A stretch of DNA of 64,000 nucleotides from Diospyros lotus (taxonomy: Eukaryota; Streptophyta; Magnoliopsida; Ericales; Ebenaceae), in the NCBI RefSeq assembly GCF_014633365.1, contig NC_068349.1, positions 34,238,753 through 34,302,752 on the forward strand, read 5' to 3'. The notes beneath the pieces were generated by a model. The model was not told the DNA's origin. It worked only from the letters and a program-made list of their open reading frames with translations, and made no database searches. Within the stretch, counting starts at the first letter, position 1. Each line of letters starts with the position of its first letter. The position numbers and the translations under genes were made by a program. Shown here in pieces: positions 44,203 to 57,300 of this stretch.

Positions 44203-46008
44203 TAATATAAATAAAGTTAATATAATTAATAGTATATTACAGATTATATTATATATTATACATTATATATTACATTACTTATATATTATTATGTAATTAA
44301 GTGACGTGAACATGCATGGAGTTAGGCGGCCTTGCCTTGCATGTATATATATATAATAATGTGGGATTTGGCAGGCACTGAAGAATTGAAGAAAAGCGGC
44401 ACGACACGGACGGAAAGCAGAAGAAAGGAAAAGAATGATAAATTGGAACCGCGACCATGCAAGCACAGGAAGGATAACGGACAGCAGCGCATGGAAAAGA
44501 ATGGGAGGAAACAGAAGCAGCGGACCGAGCGTGGCAGACAAGGCTGCAGCAACCGGGCAACCTGATTCAACTCCACTAACCCAGATCTGATATTCAGATT
44601 TGGAGCAAGGGATTTCTTTTTTTTTAGTTGCCATTCTATTTTTCTTTGGTCGGCTAGGATTTCAATTACGTAGCAAGTCTTAGTTAATTTTGAAAATATT
44701 TTATTCATTATGAGTGGCTAAATAATTGTTTAAAATTTTTAAAAGATCATATAGATTGAGATTTTATTAGTTTACTTAATTTTTGGTTGTGATTGTCACA
44801 TTAATTATGTTTATTTTGTTATAAACTTAATGCTTGTAATTGATCGCCAATTATATGATTTGAGATTTCTTATGATACTAGATATAGATAAATAAGGAAT
44901 AGACTTTGGACAAAATAACATATATTAATTCGAGAAGATATTTACATGATTATATATGTAATTTTTTATTATATTTGTAATAAATATTTTCATATAATGA
45001 GTATTTATACTTAATGTGTTTTCTAATTCCAATTCACATAAACATATAGTAAGTTAGGTTAGTTGAATAAACTTGTTAGACCTAGACATAGGCTAACAAA
45101 TAAATTATAGTGCTCCATTGACATAGTTCGTAATCTAACTAATAAAAAATTGAGATAACTTGATAAAATGGATTTGTTAGGTGAATTTAGAAAACCCTAG
45201 ATCTTAAGCAATTGATTTTTAATTCTTAGGTAATTGTTAATTATATATTAATTAATTTTCTTAATTAATCAATTGTTCAAATATAGTTAATTATGAATAA
45301 TTTTAGACTTTAAAATGTTAGTAACCAATTTATGTGGGAACGATATCTTATTCATCATTTTACTTGTCTTGATTGCATATACTTGCGTGTTATCTATGGC
45401 TTATATAAAATCACGAACATTATACAAAATTGCTAGTAAGCCCATTTTTGTTTATCTAAAATAATAAGTCCTAATTTCCCAAATTATCTTAGTTTTCTAT
45501 CTTTTTTTCTAATGACCACCCCAAAAATTCTTAATTAGAAGAACATATTTGATATTTAAAAAATCACAATAAGCTCTTTTGTGATTAAAAATAAAGGTAA
45601 TATAATCCAAATAACCCTATTTGCTCTATTTCATTACCGTCTTTCTCCATACTTCAAGAAAAGTAAAAACAAAAAAAACAAAAATTCTAGTGGTGCTTGA
45701 CTTCTTCCATGAAACCCTAGATTAAGATTTCATTGTAGAACCCTAGTAGATTGATGAGGTTCAACCCCAAATCTAGGGTTTTGCATGGGAGAGGCCGAGG
45801 TGGGAAAGCATTCGAACATCGTGGGACAAGTTGTGCTCTATTCTCTTGCCTTTGTTGAAGCCTCCAACTTGCATTAATTAATATTTGGCTATGGCCAAAT
45901 CTAAATCGAGTTTGATTGTTGTATTGTTGCTAATTGACAAAGAAGACCCAATGTTGTAAGCCATCGTTTACCACAAAGATAAAGACCTATTGATGTCAAT
46001 TTCGTTGA
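44203..46008. other. AT-rich intergenic DNA
   Basis: A GC-richer patch at 44300-44600 has overlapping short frames on both strands with no recognisable protein. 45680-46008 has exon-like composition and AAACCCTAG (telo-box-like) motifs, but no convincing frame. Confidence 0.45.
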
Positions 46009-46016
46009 AGAAAAAA

Positions 46017-46531
46017 TAGGGGTGTGCAATAGATCAGTTCGGTTGCTGAACCTACTAAAAATCACTGACACTAACCGAATTGAGGCATATAACTATACCG
46101 AATCAATCGAGTCATCCAAACTAACTGAAATAGTCAAATTTTGAACTGTTGTGACCGAATTGAAAATTGAAATAAATTGACAAAATCAAATTGAAAATTG
46201 AAAACCGAAGTAACACAAATAATCAAAAAAAACCTAACTAACCGAAACAAGAAAAACTAGGAAAAAAATAGACAAAAGAGCATAGACTGAACTGAAAAAG
46301 TGCCTATTTTAATTTTTTTTCGTTATTAATACCAAAAAAATCTAACCAAATAACCAAAATTCTTGGGGGAAATAACCAAACTAAACTGAACCTATAACCG
46401 AACCGAATTGAATAATTGAAAATCTTGTAAAAAATAACCGAATTGAATTGCTACTGGTGAAAAATCAAACTGAACTAACAAGTTCAGTTTGGCTTGGTTA
46501 GTTCAATTTACCCAAACTCCTATTCACCCCT
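46017..46531. mobile_element. hAT-like MITE rich in AACCGAA repeats
   Basis: It begins TAGGGGTGTGCAATAG and ends, on the minus strand, AGGGGTGAATAGGAG. A possible 8-bp duplication AGAAAAAA (46009-46016, 46532-46539) is low in complexity. The interior repeats AACCGAA and TTCGGTT motifs. The related left end TAGGGGTGAGCATT occurs at about 55264 inside the WRKY12 intron. Confidence 0.6.
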
Positions 46532-46681
46532 AGAAAAAAGCCCAGGCAGTTTCCCTTTTGTAGACTAGATCTCATTATTACTATTGCTCACAAAAGACCA
46601 TCATTATTACTATTTCCAATTTCTCAAGGTTCTCTCAACTTCAGTTTGAACACATAAAAATTAAAGGGAAAGATGAGTAAG

Positions 46682-47057
46682 TGACGCAGCGTGTAGCACG
46701 TGTGTAGAGAATTAACATGTAAATGATACTCTCAAAGCAATAAGTTTCAATCACTGAAACTTAGTCTCGAGTAAGAGAAGAAAATCGAATAGGTCTTCTT
46801 GAAGAATTGAATAAAAAAAAAAAACTGTTTACAAACCCTAACTAATGAATTTTTAGTGTTCAACCACCCCATGACATTATTGTAAATAAAAACTAATTAA
46901 AATCATGATAAAATAAAACTCTAAAACATATGAAGTAGAATAGAAACCCTAAAAATTATGAAGTCGTCTAGATCGGTTTGAACTGGTTCTTGAATCAATG
47001 CCCTCCATCTTATCTTTGACTCGATTTTAAGACTGATTGGAAACAGTGATCGCATCA
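46682..47057 (-). repeat. 3' LTR of the decayed Gypsy element
   Basis: On the minus strand it begins TGATGCGATCAC and ends CTGCGTCA. It aligns along its length with 52937-53321, with scattered substitutions and small indels. Confidence 0.88.
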
Positions 47058-49970
47058 CTCACCTCCACTTGTGAAAAATTCATCCTTGAATAATGATCCG
47101 GGTATGACAACTCCACATCCTGCAAATACAAAGAAAGATTAGCAACATTAAAGGTTTTGAAAATACCCACATGATTAGGCAAATCCATAACATAAGCATT
47201 ATCATTAATCTTCTTTGCAATCATGTAAGGACTATACTTCTCTTGCTTGAGCTTGTTTTGCTTTCTTGTTGGAATCATTTCCTTCCTCAAGAATACCATG
47301 ATTATTTCATCTCTAACCTCAAATACCTTGTACTTCCTATGCTTGTCAATTGTCGCTTTGTACTTCTCATTAGCTTTGTACAACTTTTGTTTGACATCCT
47401 TTTGAACCTCTTGAACTTGCTCGGCTAAGTCACTAGCTGTAACACTAAAACCTAGTACCTTTGGCAACTTCATCAAATCCAATGCATGATTAGGAACTTT
47501 CATGTATACAATGGAAAATGGTGACCTTCATGTTAAACTATGCACAGTGTTGTTGTAGGCAAACTCCGCTTGAGCTGTGACTAAATCCCATTTTCTTGGC
47601 TTGTCTTTGTAAACGCTGCGAATCAAATTTCCCAAAGTACGATTCACCACATTCGTTTGTCCATCAGTCTGGGGATGCGCTGTGTTGCTGAAATTCAAAG
47701 ATAAATTGAACATTCTCCACAAAGTAATCTAGAAGTGATTTAAGAACCTTGTATCACAGATTCACAATCCGAAGTAATGGTTTTAGGGACTTCATGTAGT
47801 CTAACAACCTCCCTGAAAGACAGTTTGGCTATGGCTACTGCATCTGCTATCTTCTTACATGGAAGAAAATGCGCCATCTTTGAAAACCTGTCAACCACTA
47901 TAAAAATGGAATCCATACCTCGTTAAGTTCGTGATAAGTCCAACACAAAGTCCATAGACAAATCTTTTCAAATAGCATTGGGAACATACAATGGCGCGTA
48001 GAGACTGGCATTAAAAGATTTCCCTTAGCTGTTTGACATACATAACATCTGGCCATAATAATAGAAACTTATCTCCTCACTCTAGGCTAATAATACCTCC
48101 CCATAACAGCTTCAATAGTCTCATCTCTACCAAGATGCCTTGCTAAACCACCACCATGCAAATCCTGAATAATTCTCATGAAGGGATGTACAAGGAATAC
48201 ATAGTTGATTTCCTTTCATGAGAAATCCATCATGCACATAAAAATCTCCCAACGGTTGCTGAGACATGCATTGTTCCCACATGTGCTTGAAATCATCATC
48301 CTTAGCATATAAATTTTTCAAACACTCAAATCCAACAATCTCAACACTAAAAGTTTTGATTAAATCCACACACCTACTTAAAGCATCCGCCACTCGATTA
48401 TGCTGTCTCGATTTATGCATAATTTTATATGGGAGTTTATCAACAAAAACATACGATCTAGCATGCATATCATTATTCCTCAACTGTCTTTGACTACTCA
48501 AATACTTAATAGCTTGGTGATCTGTGTAAAGAACAAACTTTTTAGCAATCAAATAATGTCCTCATGTTTTAAGAGCCCCCACAACTGCATAAAACTCCTT
48601 ATCATATGTAGACCATTTTTTTTTGACTTCACACAACTTCTCACTAAAGAATGTATTTGGTTTCTTTTTTTGGGACAACACATAATCTATATCCACTCCA
48701 CTCGCATTACATTCAACTTTAAACAATTTGTCAAAGCTTGGTAAAGCTAAGATAGGAGTGGTACATAACTTCTCTTTTATCAAGGCGAAACTTTACTCTT
48801 GTTCTTCACCCCAATGGAACTTCTCTTTCTTTAAACACCCAATAAATGGAGCCACAATACTACTAAAGTGTTTAATGAACTGTCTATAGAAAACTGATAA
48901 CCTATGGAAACTCCTCATATCACTCACATTTTTTGGAGTTGGTTACTCTCTAATAGCTTTCACTTTCTCCTCATCTACCTTTATCCCTTTTTTGCTTACA
49001 ACAAAACCCAAGAACAACAAACTCTCACTCATAAAAGTACACTTATTCAAATTAGCATAAAGTTTATTTTCCCTCAACACATTCAACACCTCTTTAATAT
49101 GCCCAACATGCTTATCAATAGATTTACTATATATCAAAATATCATCGAAATACACCATAACAAATTTACCAATAAAAAGGCATAATACTTGATTCATTAG
49201 TCTCATGAAAGTGTTTGGTTAGTCCAGAGGGCATGACTAACCACTCAAATAATCCATCATTTGTCTTCAAAGTTGTCTTTCACTCATTTTCGGGGCGAAT
49301 TTTGATTTGATGATAACCACTTCCAAGATCAATCTTGGTAAAAATCACAGCCCCATTAAGTTGATCAAGCATGTCATCGAGTCTAGGAATTGGAAACTTG
49401 TACTCAATAGTAATCTTGTTGATTGCTCTGTTGTCAAGACACATCCTCCAACTCCCATTTGTCTTTGGTGTCAATAATTCTGACACTACACATTGACTCA
49501 TATTAGCTTGAATGTGCCATTTTCTTAACAATTCATTTACCTGTTTCTATAAAATCTCACTCTCCTTAAGACTTATTCTGTAGTGTGGTAGGTTAGGCAA
49601 ACTAGCACTAGGAATCAAATCAATGTGGTGTTGAATATCTCTCATAAGAGGTAGCTCATTAGGCAACTCCTCAGCTCCACATAATGAAATTTCTCCAACA
49701 ATCCCTGCACCTCCACTAGGATTTGATTTACCTTCAAGGGCTCACTCACACTTTCCCCCTTTACAACCAACAAGTGAACCTCTTGGGTATCCTTACACTC
49801 CCTAACAAACTCAGAATGTTTATGTGTAATGATAAGAAAATTTCTCCTCTCCATTTTAGAAGCTTTGGTTTGGTTCTTTCCACCATAGGTAACAAAGTAT
49901 AATGCACACCTTCTTTCTCAAGCTGAAAAGTGTTCTTTTTACCCGAGGGCTTAGCATTCACATCAAATTT
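47058..49970 (-). pseudogene. Gypsy pol: RT, RNase H and integrase remnants
   Basis: Domains are seen in pieces from high to low coordinates. Protease-RT linker (49642-49961). RT with [20 protein letters not shown] and [11 protein letters not shown] (49280-49531) and the active site YFDDILIY (48943-49206). RNase H with ECNASG instead of ECDASG (48562-48783) and TDHQAIKYL (48127-48552). Integrase core with [20 protein letters not shown] (47528-47722). Integrase C-terminus with HRKYKVFEV, KINDNAYVMDLPN and FNVANL (47027-47503, reading into the LTR). Pieces lie in different frames with several stops, so no product is possible. No chromodomain is seen. Confidence 0.9.
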
Positions 49971-50389
49971 TCAAGGTCTCCAAAATAAAATATGGCAAGC
50001 ATCCATATCAATAATATCACAATAAACTTCATCAAAGTATTTACCAATAGAGAAAGACACCTTATAGCACTCATCCATATATATGCCACCAACTTCTTTA
50101 ATCCATCCAATTGTATAAGGGTTTGGATGTTTCTCAGGAGTTAGCTATAACTTCTCCACCACATCTCTTCCTATCATGTTTTCCAGACTTCCACTATCAA
50201 TAATTAGCTCAAATATCTTCTCATTCACTGTACATCTAGTGCGGAAAAGTTTATGCTATTGAGTATTATCTTCATTCTTTTGGAATAACATTAACTTTCT
50301 CATTACACATGTATACTCTTCATGCCCATACTTTCCTTCATCATCCTCCCCACCAGGCCCACAATATACCTCATCCTCAACATCTTTCT

Positions 50390-50726
50390 CTACTTTATTT
50401 CTACAATATTAATCGTCTTTCTCTTTGGACAATCACTAGACTTATGCCCAACCTCATTGCACTTGAAACACTTTAAGAAAACATGCTTCAAATAAGGATT
50501 AGTGGATTTTGGAAAGTTAGAAGTAGTACCTAGAGTATTTTCTCTCATTGTAGCCTTATTGGTGTTGACTACATTAGATTGATTGGAAGATTGCACTCCT
50601 TGAATCGACTTGTCTCTATCAAAATCTACTTGTTTATTGTCATTCCCACTATACCGACCAACATTCACTCAGTCTTTAAAGCCAAGTTCCTTGTTTCTGG
50701 CGCACTCATAACCATTTGAACCCCAA
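50390..50726 (-). pseudogene. Gypsy gag C-terminal remnant with zinc knuckle
   Basis: The frame contains CFKCNEVGHKSSDC, a CX2CX4HX4C nucleocapsid knuckle, preceded by an Asn/Ser-rich linker. It is interrupted at 50726 by the CACTA element; gag resumes beyond 52094. Confidence 0.85.
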
Positions 50727-52091
50727 CACTACAAAAAATTCATAATATAGTGACGGATTTAGCGACAAAATTTTTCCGTCGCTAATTAGAGACATCTCAG
50801 TGATGGATATTCAGTCGCCAAATTTTTTAATTTTTTTAAAATTTAGGTATGAAATTAGCGACTGAATATTTCGTCACTAAATAATTTTTAATATATTTTA
50901 TTAAATTTTTAAATTTAGCAATGAAATAATTCATCGCTAAATAATTAAAAAATTTAAATTAAATTAAAATTATTTAGTGACTGAATATTCCATCAATAAA
51001 TAATTTTAATTTTAATTTAATTTTTTTAATTATTTAGTGACAGAATATTTTGTCGCTAAATAATTAAAAAAAAATTATTTTTATTTTTTAACGAGGTGAT
51101 CTTGTCGCTAAATTTTAGATTTTTTATTTAATTTATTTTTATTTTTTAGCAACGGGAGGTACCCGTCAGTAAACAATTTAAAAAATTAAATAAAAATTAA
51201 AATTCTTTAGTATTAAACGCATATTTTATGTATTTTATTTACAAACCAAAATATGTAAATTGATATGATATTGTAAAATTTATAATAACAAATATGTATT
51301 AAACTAATTTTTAATCAAATAAAACTTAAATATTTAAGAGATCAATTAATTACAATATTTAAGTGGTACATTAGTTGAGTTAAAAATTTACAACATGTAT
51401 TTTTTTAAGTATTAATTTATGAATTTAAAAGATTTAAAATTTAAAATCTTAATTTAAAATAAAATTAAAACGGCTAGCAACTAAATGTAGTATATAATTA
51501 ATATGTGTAGTGTTTTCATTAAAGAGGCTCATAGCTCGGACGATCGCGCATGTGCACGCGCACACGGAGGACTAGGGATCGAAACTAAGGAGGAGGGAAG
51601 AGGAGTACGCTGGGATTATCCCAGCGCTACACATGACAGCTTAAGGGGGAGCCGCTTGGTGCGTAGAGGAGAAGCCACCTATCGCCCACAAGGCAGGTGT
51701 GTGTGCATGCATCCGCTCGGTGCATGCAATGATCATTTTAATTTTTTTTAAATAAAAGTCAGCGGTGGAAACGCCCGTTGCTGATTAGCAATGGAACTAT
51801 TTTCGTCGCTAATTCTAATTTATTTTATTTTTTTTAATATTTAAAATTTTTATTGTGTATTAGCGATGGAAAACTTTCTGTTGCTAAAATAATTTTTAAT
51901 TTTTAAATAATTTGTGTTTTTTATTTTTTTAATCAGCGACAAAAATTTTCGTCGTTGATTTGTGCCTTTGCTAAAATTTAGCAATGCCATTTTTAGTGAC
52001 GGGAAGCTGCCCGTCGCTAAATTTTTTAGTGACGGATTTTGATGTTTAGCGATGGATATTTTCGTCGCTAAATGTCATTTTTTTTGTAGTG
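50727..52091. mobile_element. Non-autonomous CACTA-like element (copy 2), inside Gypsy gag
   Basis: The ends are CACTACAAAAAATTCA and, on the minus strand, CACTACAAAAAAAATG. It is flanked by CAA at 50724-50726 and 52092-52094. It has the same design as the element at 34367: hairpins AGCGACGG...CCGTCGCTAAAT on both sides, and a shared middle segment (about 51200-51720) with a tRNA-like stretch. There are fewer hairpin units than in copy 1. Confidence 0.93.
51525..51600 (+). other. tRNA-like (Pol III box) segment in CACTA copy 2
   Basis: Matches the segment at 35710-35800: TAGCTCGGACGA (A-box-like) and GGGATCGAAACT (B-box-like). Confidence 0.4.
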
Positions 52092-52094
52092 CAA

Positions 52095-52921
52095 TTTTAT
52101 CACGAATAGTAAACTTCAACCTATTCAAATAATGAGTTGTTTCTTGATTGTCACTTTCTGACAATTGGCTTCTCTCTCATAATCTTAAAAACTCAAAGTT
52201 ATACTTATTCACACTCCTTATGCCCTATGAATATCTTTGATAGGCTTCAAACATGTATTCTTCATAGTTAAGAGGCAAAAACTTATCTCTTAACAACTGT
52301 TTCATTCATTTCTATGTCTGAACTAGATGTCAACTTTTCGTCAATCTTGTTTCTCTCAATCGCTCCCATCTAACATATGCACTCCCCTTCAATCTGTAAG
52401 TCACTAATTTGACTTGTCTTTTATCTCGGATCTCCATGTATTCCAAAAATCAATCAACCTTTAAGTGATCAAATCCAAAAACCCCTCAATATCAAGATCT
52501 CCACTAAAGGTAGGAACATCAACCTTTAGTTTATACTAATCGTTTCTCCAATGATTGTGCTATTGCGCATTCTTCCTAACTCCTCTACCACCAATGTTAG
52601 CTATTACATGACCAAGATCATCTTCATCATCGTTATCATCCATCATTGGTCTTTTAGGATTAACGGGGATTTGATTAATGGCTAGTCTTCCCGAATTAAT
52701 GTCGCTGGCTTGATTTACACTATTATTCTGGTTCTGCTTATCATCAATTCGTAATAAAATACCCATTTGGTTGTTGATCTGCTTCAATTGCTATTGCATA
52801 TTATGAGTTATTTTTCGTTGTTCTTTGATTGCTTTTCAAACTATTGACAACCCCTAATCACCATCATGAAGCTAGTTGCTATCTTTATCATCAAGATCAA
52901 CCATCTGATTGGTTGATTAAT
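52095..52921 (-). pseudogene. Gypsy gag N-terminal remnant
   Basis: Broken frames downstream of the primer-binding site. One has DDNDDEDDLGHVIANIGGRG (52560-52787). The position between the primer-binding site and the zinc knuckle, interrupted by the CACTA insertion, supports gag. Stops and frameshifts are present throughout. Confidence 0.65.
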
Positions 52922-52934
52922 GGCTTTAATACCA
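52922..52934 (-). promoter_or_regulatory. Primer-binding site of the decayed Gypsy element
   Basis: The minus strand reads TGGTATTAAAGCC, eleven of thirteen bases as in the tRNA-Met type site, two bases inside the LTR. Confidence 0.75.
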
Positions 52935-52936
52935 CT

Positions 52937-53321
52937 TGATGCAGCATGTAGTGTGTGTGTGTAGAGAACTAACACACGTATGATAATCTCAAAGCAATAA
53001 GTTTCAATCACCGAAACTTAGTCTCAAGTAAAAGAAGAAAACCAAATAGGTGTTGATGAAGAATTGAATTGAAAAAAAAAAAAAAAAACTGTTTACAAAC
53101 CCTAATGAATATTTATAGTGTTCGACCACCCATGGCAATATTGTAAATAAAAACTAATTAAAATCCTGATAGAATAAAACTCTAAAACATATGAAGTAGA
53201 ATAGATCAGCCCTAAAAATTATGAAGTTGTCCCAATCAGTTTGGACCAGCTCTTGAAGTGATGCCCTACATCTTGTTTTTTGACCCAATTTTAGGACCAG
53301 TTGGAAACATTGATCACATCA
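52937..53321 (-). repeat. 5' LTR of the decayed Gypsy element
   Basis: On the minus strand it begins TGATGTGATCAATG and ends ATGCTGCATCA. It is next to the primer-binding site. Confidence 0.88.
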
Positions 53322-53326
53322 GTAAC

Positions 53327-54345
53327 AGAAAAGGAAAAGAATATATTTTTAGTATTTAGATAAATTTAACAGTTTTAAAATTAACAATGAAGGAAGTGGC
53401 AAGATGGTTTGCAAATATAAGGGTACCTGTTGCATTTTCTAAAACTTCAAGAGTATTTTTTGCAATGACCCTAAACCTCAAAGGTATCTAGTGTAATTTT
53501 TCCTTTTTCTAAATGCTGCAAGTTTTAAAAAAATAAAAAAATACTACCCAATCTAAATAATTTAACAAAATATTACTCTAATTTACATTTCAAATGCCAT
53601 GCTAAAAGAAATTCATTAAACAAAAACACTGAAAGATGGCTTTTTGTAGCTTTCAAGGATGGTTTCCTAGAGTATTTAAGTCCAAATTCCTAGATGTTTA
53701 GAAGCAAACAAAGTCCAACAAAAATTTCTCTTATTCATAATTGTGCTACTGAAGAAGATTTAGATTAAGAGGAATAAACAGAGACCACATCAAGGAAAAA
53801 TGAGATTTCCTTCAAACCCTAGAATATATAAATATATATAAATATATATATATATATATATCTAAGAAACTCTCACATGAGCACATTCAAAGAGCAACAG
53901 GGAAAGAGGAAGAACCACATATCGATGGTCAGCTTGTTAAGCATTACCATGATGTTTTTATGGTCAACTTGTAAAAAAGACAGTTATTCATTTTAACCTG
54001 TACATCAAAGCATATTTTTTCTTCTATTATGAGCTATATATCTCCATATATACATATGAAATGTCAATCCCCCATTTGTACAAAGATGTTGACAAGAGTT
54101 TGCTATAGATCTTTAACACTTGGTTGCCTTCACACACACACACACACACACACATCTATAGAAGATGTATATCCAACACAATCTTCTATATTAATAGAAA
54201 TCATCTTCAAGAAAATCAAACTTTACAATAGATTTCATGTTGGATACACCCAATCTGCTCAAATAAAGATTGATGATGCACACTTCTATATATATTATAA
54301 TTACTACAACATTAATGTTCTAGTCATATTAATTAATGAGCCATA
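53327..54345. other. Downstream flank of WRKY12
   Basis: Probable 3' UTR and AT-rich flank with a TA microsatellite (about 53825-53862) and an AC microsatellite (54131-54153). No gene. Confidence 0.5.
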
Positions 54346-57300
54346 TTAGAATGAGGTAAAGCATTCGTGCTCGGATGAAGTTGAATCATCGCATGGAGAG
54401 TGATTATGTCTACCTTCATATGTGGTTATCACCATTCGACAATCTTCTGATAAGCGTTCCACTCGCTTCTTCACTCTACAATTACTATGCGTGCAACGGT
54501 AATAGCTCCTGCAACTTAACATAAACTATTGAGAAAACAAATGGCTTAAATAATATTAATAACATATAGATGTATATACATATTGAACTTTCATAAAAAC
54601 ATGTAAATACCTTCTTGTGCATACTAATAGGTTACATGCACCCGGAGGATAACGGGTCTAGATTCTTATTGATAGCAAAGCAGAATAATTGTATTGACGA
54701 TGAGGATGATGAATGGGTTACAAAATCACCCGTTGATGCCACTTCCTTAAATTGGTATTTGCCAATTCCTATTAGTATGTTTAGACTAGGGAAAATTCAC
54801 ATCTAGGGTAAAAAGATTTAGCCTATTATTGTAGCTATTATTGTTGTGTAACCATAAAACCGACTACAAGAACTATATATAAGTTGAGTAATATTCATGT
54901 GATAGTTGATCTCACAAGTTTTACCACGGTTTGGCTATTCAACGTAACTCTTCTCTTTTATTCGAGTGTGAGACCATAGAGATACTTTGAGTACTAAAAG
55001 TATTGAGAGAATTCCTCAAATTAGAGGGGGATTGATACATGTGCAGCCTAGGCAAAAGCATTATAGAAACCAAATCCTACGAGGATGCAACCATAGGATT
55101 GAACGCAATAAAAGGAAGAATAATGTTCTCAAAGCATAGCCAAAAAAATAATTAACCGGATACTATCAAATGACTTCCTTAGCAATTAACCCCAGATACT
55201 ATTAATGGAATTTGTAACAAAATCTTAATGCTATTTCACACTAATAGTTCTAAGGTTAATTAGGGGTGAGCATTACTCAGTCAAAACTGAATTTTGAAAA
55301 ATGGACAAATTTTGGTTAATTTGGTTTGAGTTTTCTGGTTAATTCAGTTTGATCAGTTTTAAAGTTTTAAAATTTTGGTTTTCAGTTTTGAATATTACAA
55401 TTTGGTTTTTAATGGAATAGGCCAATTAACCAAATTTATATGACTTTTACAAAAATATTCCTACCTTGTTGTATTATAACTCTTTTACAGCTCACCTCTA
55501 AACTTTGAAGAAGGTTGTTGAATATGTGTGTCTAGAGTACTTCATTTAGTGGTTAAATATGGCTATATACCCTTTAATTGGGAAAAAATTGATTTCCCAG
55601 TTGAATTTGGTTAATTTGGCACACATATATTCAAAAACATGCATGTCTTATTGGGTATGAGGATTTTGTTGTTTTAAGTGTGAAAAATTAGCTCTATATA
55701 TGCTTTTCTTGTACTTTTGATAAAGTGCATCTTGTTGTTGAATGCTTATCCTCAAACCATTTATTTATTAATAAAAAAATTGAATTTATATAAAAAAAGA
55801 CTAAATATTCAATCATCAGCCTTTTGGCCTTTCAATGAGGAAAATAAATAAATAAAAGAAAAAAAAAACAGATTATCAACAGGAATAACTTGATTGAGTT
55901 TACAGGAATACAAGGGGATTGTGATTCATATATTCTGATTGTATACTGCTGGAAAAGTTGTTGAAACACTGGCAAGAGGGAGATATATATATATATATAT
56001 ATGGCAACTTCTCGAATTTGAAGACATAAAAAACTAATAGTTCTACAACAATTCTTTCTTCAATAGGCAGTGAAAAAAATGTTGAAAGTTTTAGCGGATT
56101 TGTCAAAATATTCTTACATTTTGAAATATGAGATTCGAAGTAACTAAGAACATGTCTTCATATTTGTTTCGAAAAGTGAAAAGAATACTTGGGTTAAATG
56201 AGTTTTTTTGTCCACTTTTTGAATCAAATATTGTTTTTCATCAGGAAGTTATGTTATCGAGAGACGGAATATCAATTTCACCCCTCGACAAAGAAACTAA
56301 AACCCAAAAATAACCTTTTATCTTCTTATTTATTTATGAATCTTAGAAATTAACATTATAAAACTATAGAGTTGCTTATTAACCTAGCTAGCTAGCTGTT
56401 AAGTATATTAATAAGCAAATAAACTAACATAATGCAAGTACAAGCTAGCAGACATTAGTCCACAGAAGGATTCAGAAACAAAAAAGATTATAGGTGTCTT
56501 CACTTTCACCATTAATCTGCAAAGAATATTTAAACATGCAGATTAATTGAGAGCCTAATCTAATTAAAGGTTTCAATTCACTATTAATCTTTTAACCGAT
56601 AGGCACAAAACTAAACCAGGATTCAGACTGCATGCATGCATATATATTATATATATACACACATTAATCAGACAATCAGAAGCCAGAGTTATCCGAATCA
56701 ATATTTAAATATGCATATTTGTGTTTTTTTATTAATTTTTTCTCTTGGGAATGACAAAAGGGTGCTAGCTGTAGGCTGAAAAGGAGGGTTCCTCTCGTTA
56801 TTGTCTTCTAGTTATCGTAAGACTGTCAAGTAATAATTATCAATCATGTCTAAAATGTACTTGCGCTTTCTTTTGTTTTTTTTTTTTCTCTAAATGAACA
56901 ACTAGTTCTGTACTTCTTGTTGTCACGTGTTATCAAATTAAGGGAATCGCATATCTAGAAAAAAATGTAACGTAGAATAAAATTATTACTATGATATCTA
57001 ATCGAACCCATGAAAATCATGCCAAAATTTTGAATGAATTGACCCAAAAACCAAAAATTAGTATAGACTGGGATAAAATGTAAGACATAAAGAGTATTCT
57101 GTATACCAATAATGAATAAAACAAATATTAATTTTCTTTTGTATGTATATTAATGCGGTAATAGAAAAGAACATTGCTACCTTGGATGAAGGCTATTTTT
57201 GACAACTTTCTGGCCATATTTCCTCCATTTGTAACCATCGTCAAGCACATCCACATCACTTCTTGTTTGGAAACAAAACCTTGGCTCCCTAAGCTTTCTC

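Larger units (their letters stand above)
46682..53321 (-). mobile_element. Full-length but decayed Ty3/Gypsy retrotransposon
   Basis: LTRs at 46682-47057 and 52937-53321 enclose gag-pol on the minus strand. Flanks GTAAG and GTAAC suggest a 5-bp duplication with one change. The element is 6.64 kb, including a 1.37-kb CACTA insertion in gag. Many frameshifts and stops, an Asn in place of the first RNase H Asp, and unequal LTRs mark it as old and inactive. Confidence 0.9.

Noticed and set aside
45680..46008. Promoter and first exon of a host gene (AAACCCTAG motifs)
   Set aside because: No open frame or splice chain could be built on either strand.
54615..54806. 63-codon frame in the WRKY12 intron
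   Set aside because: No recognisable family and no splice context; left as intron sequence.
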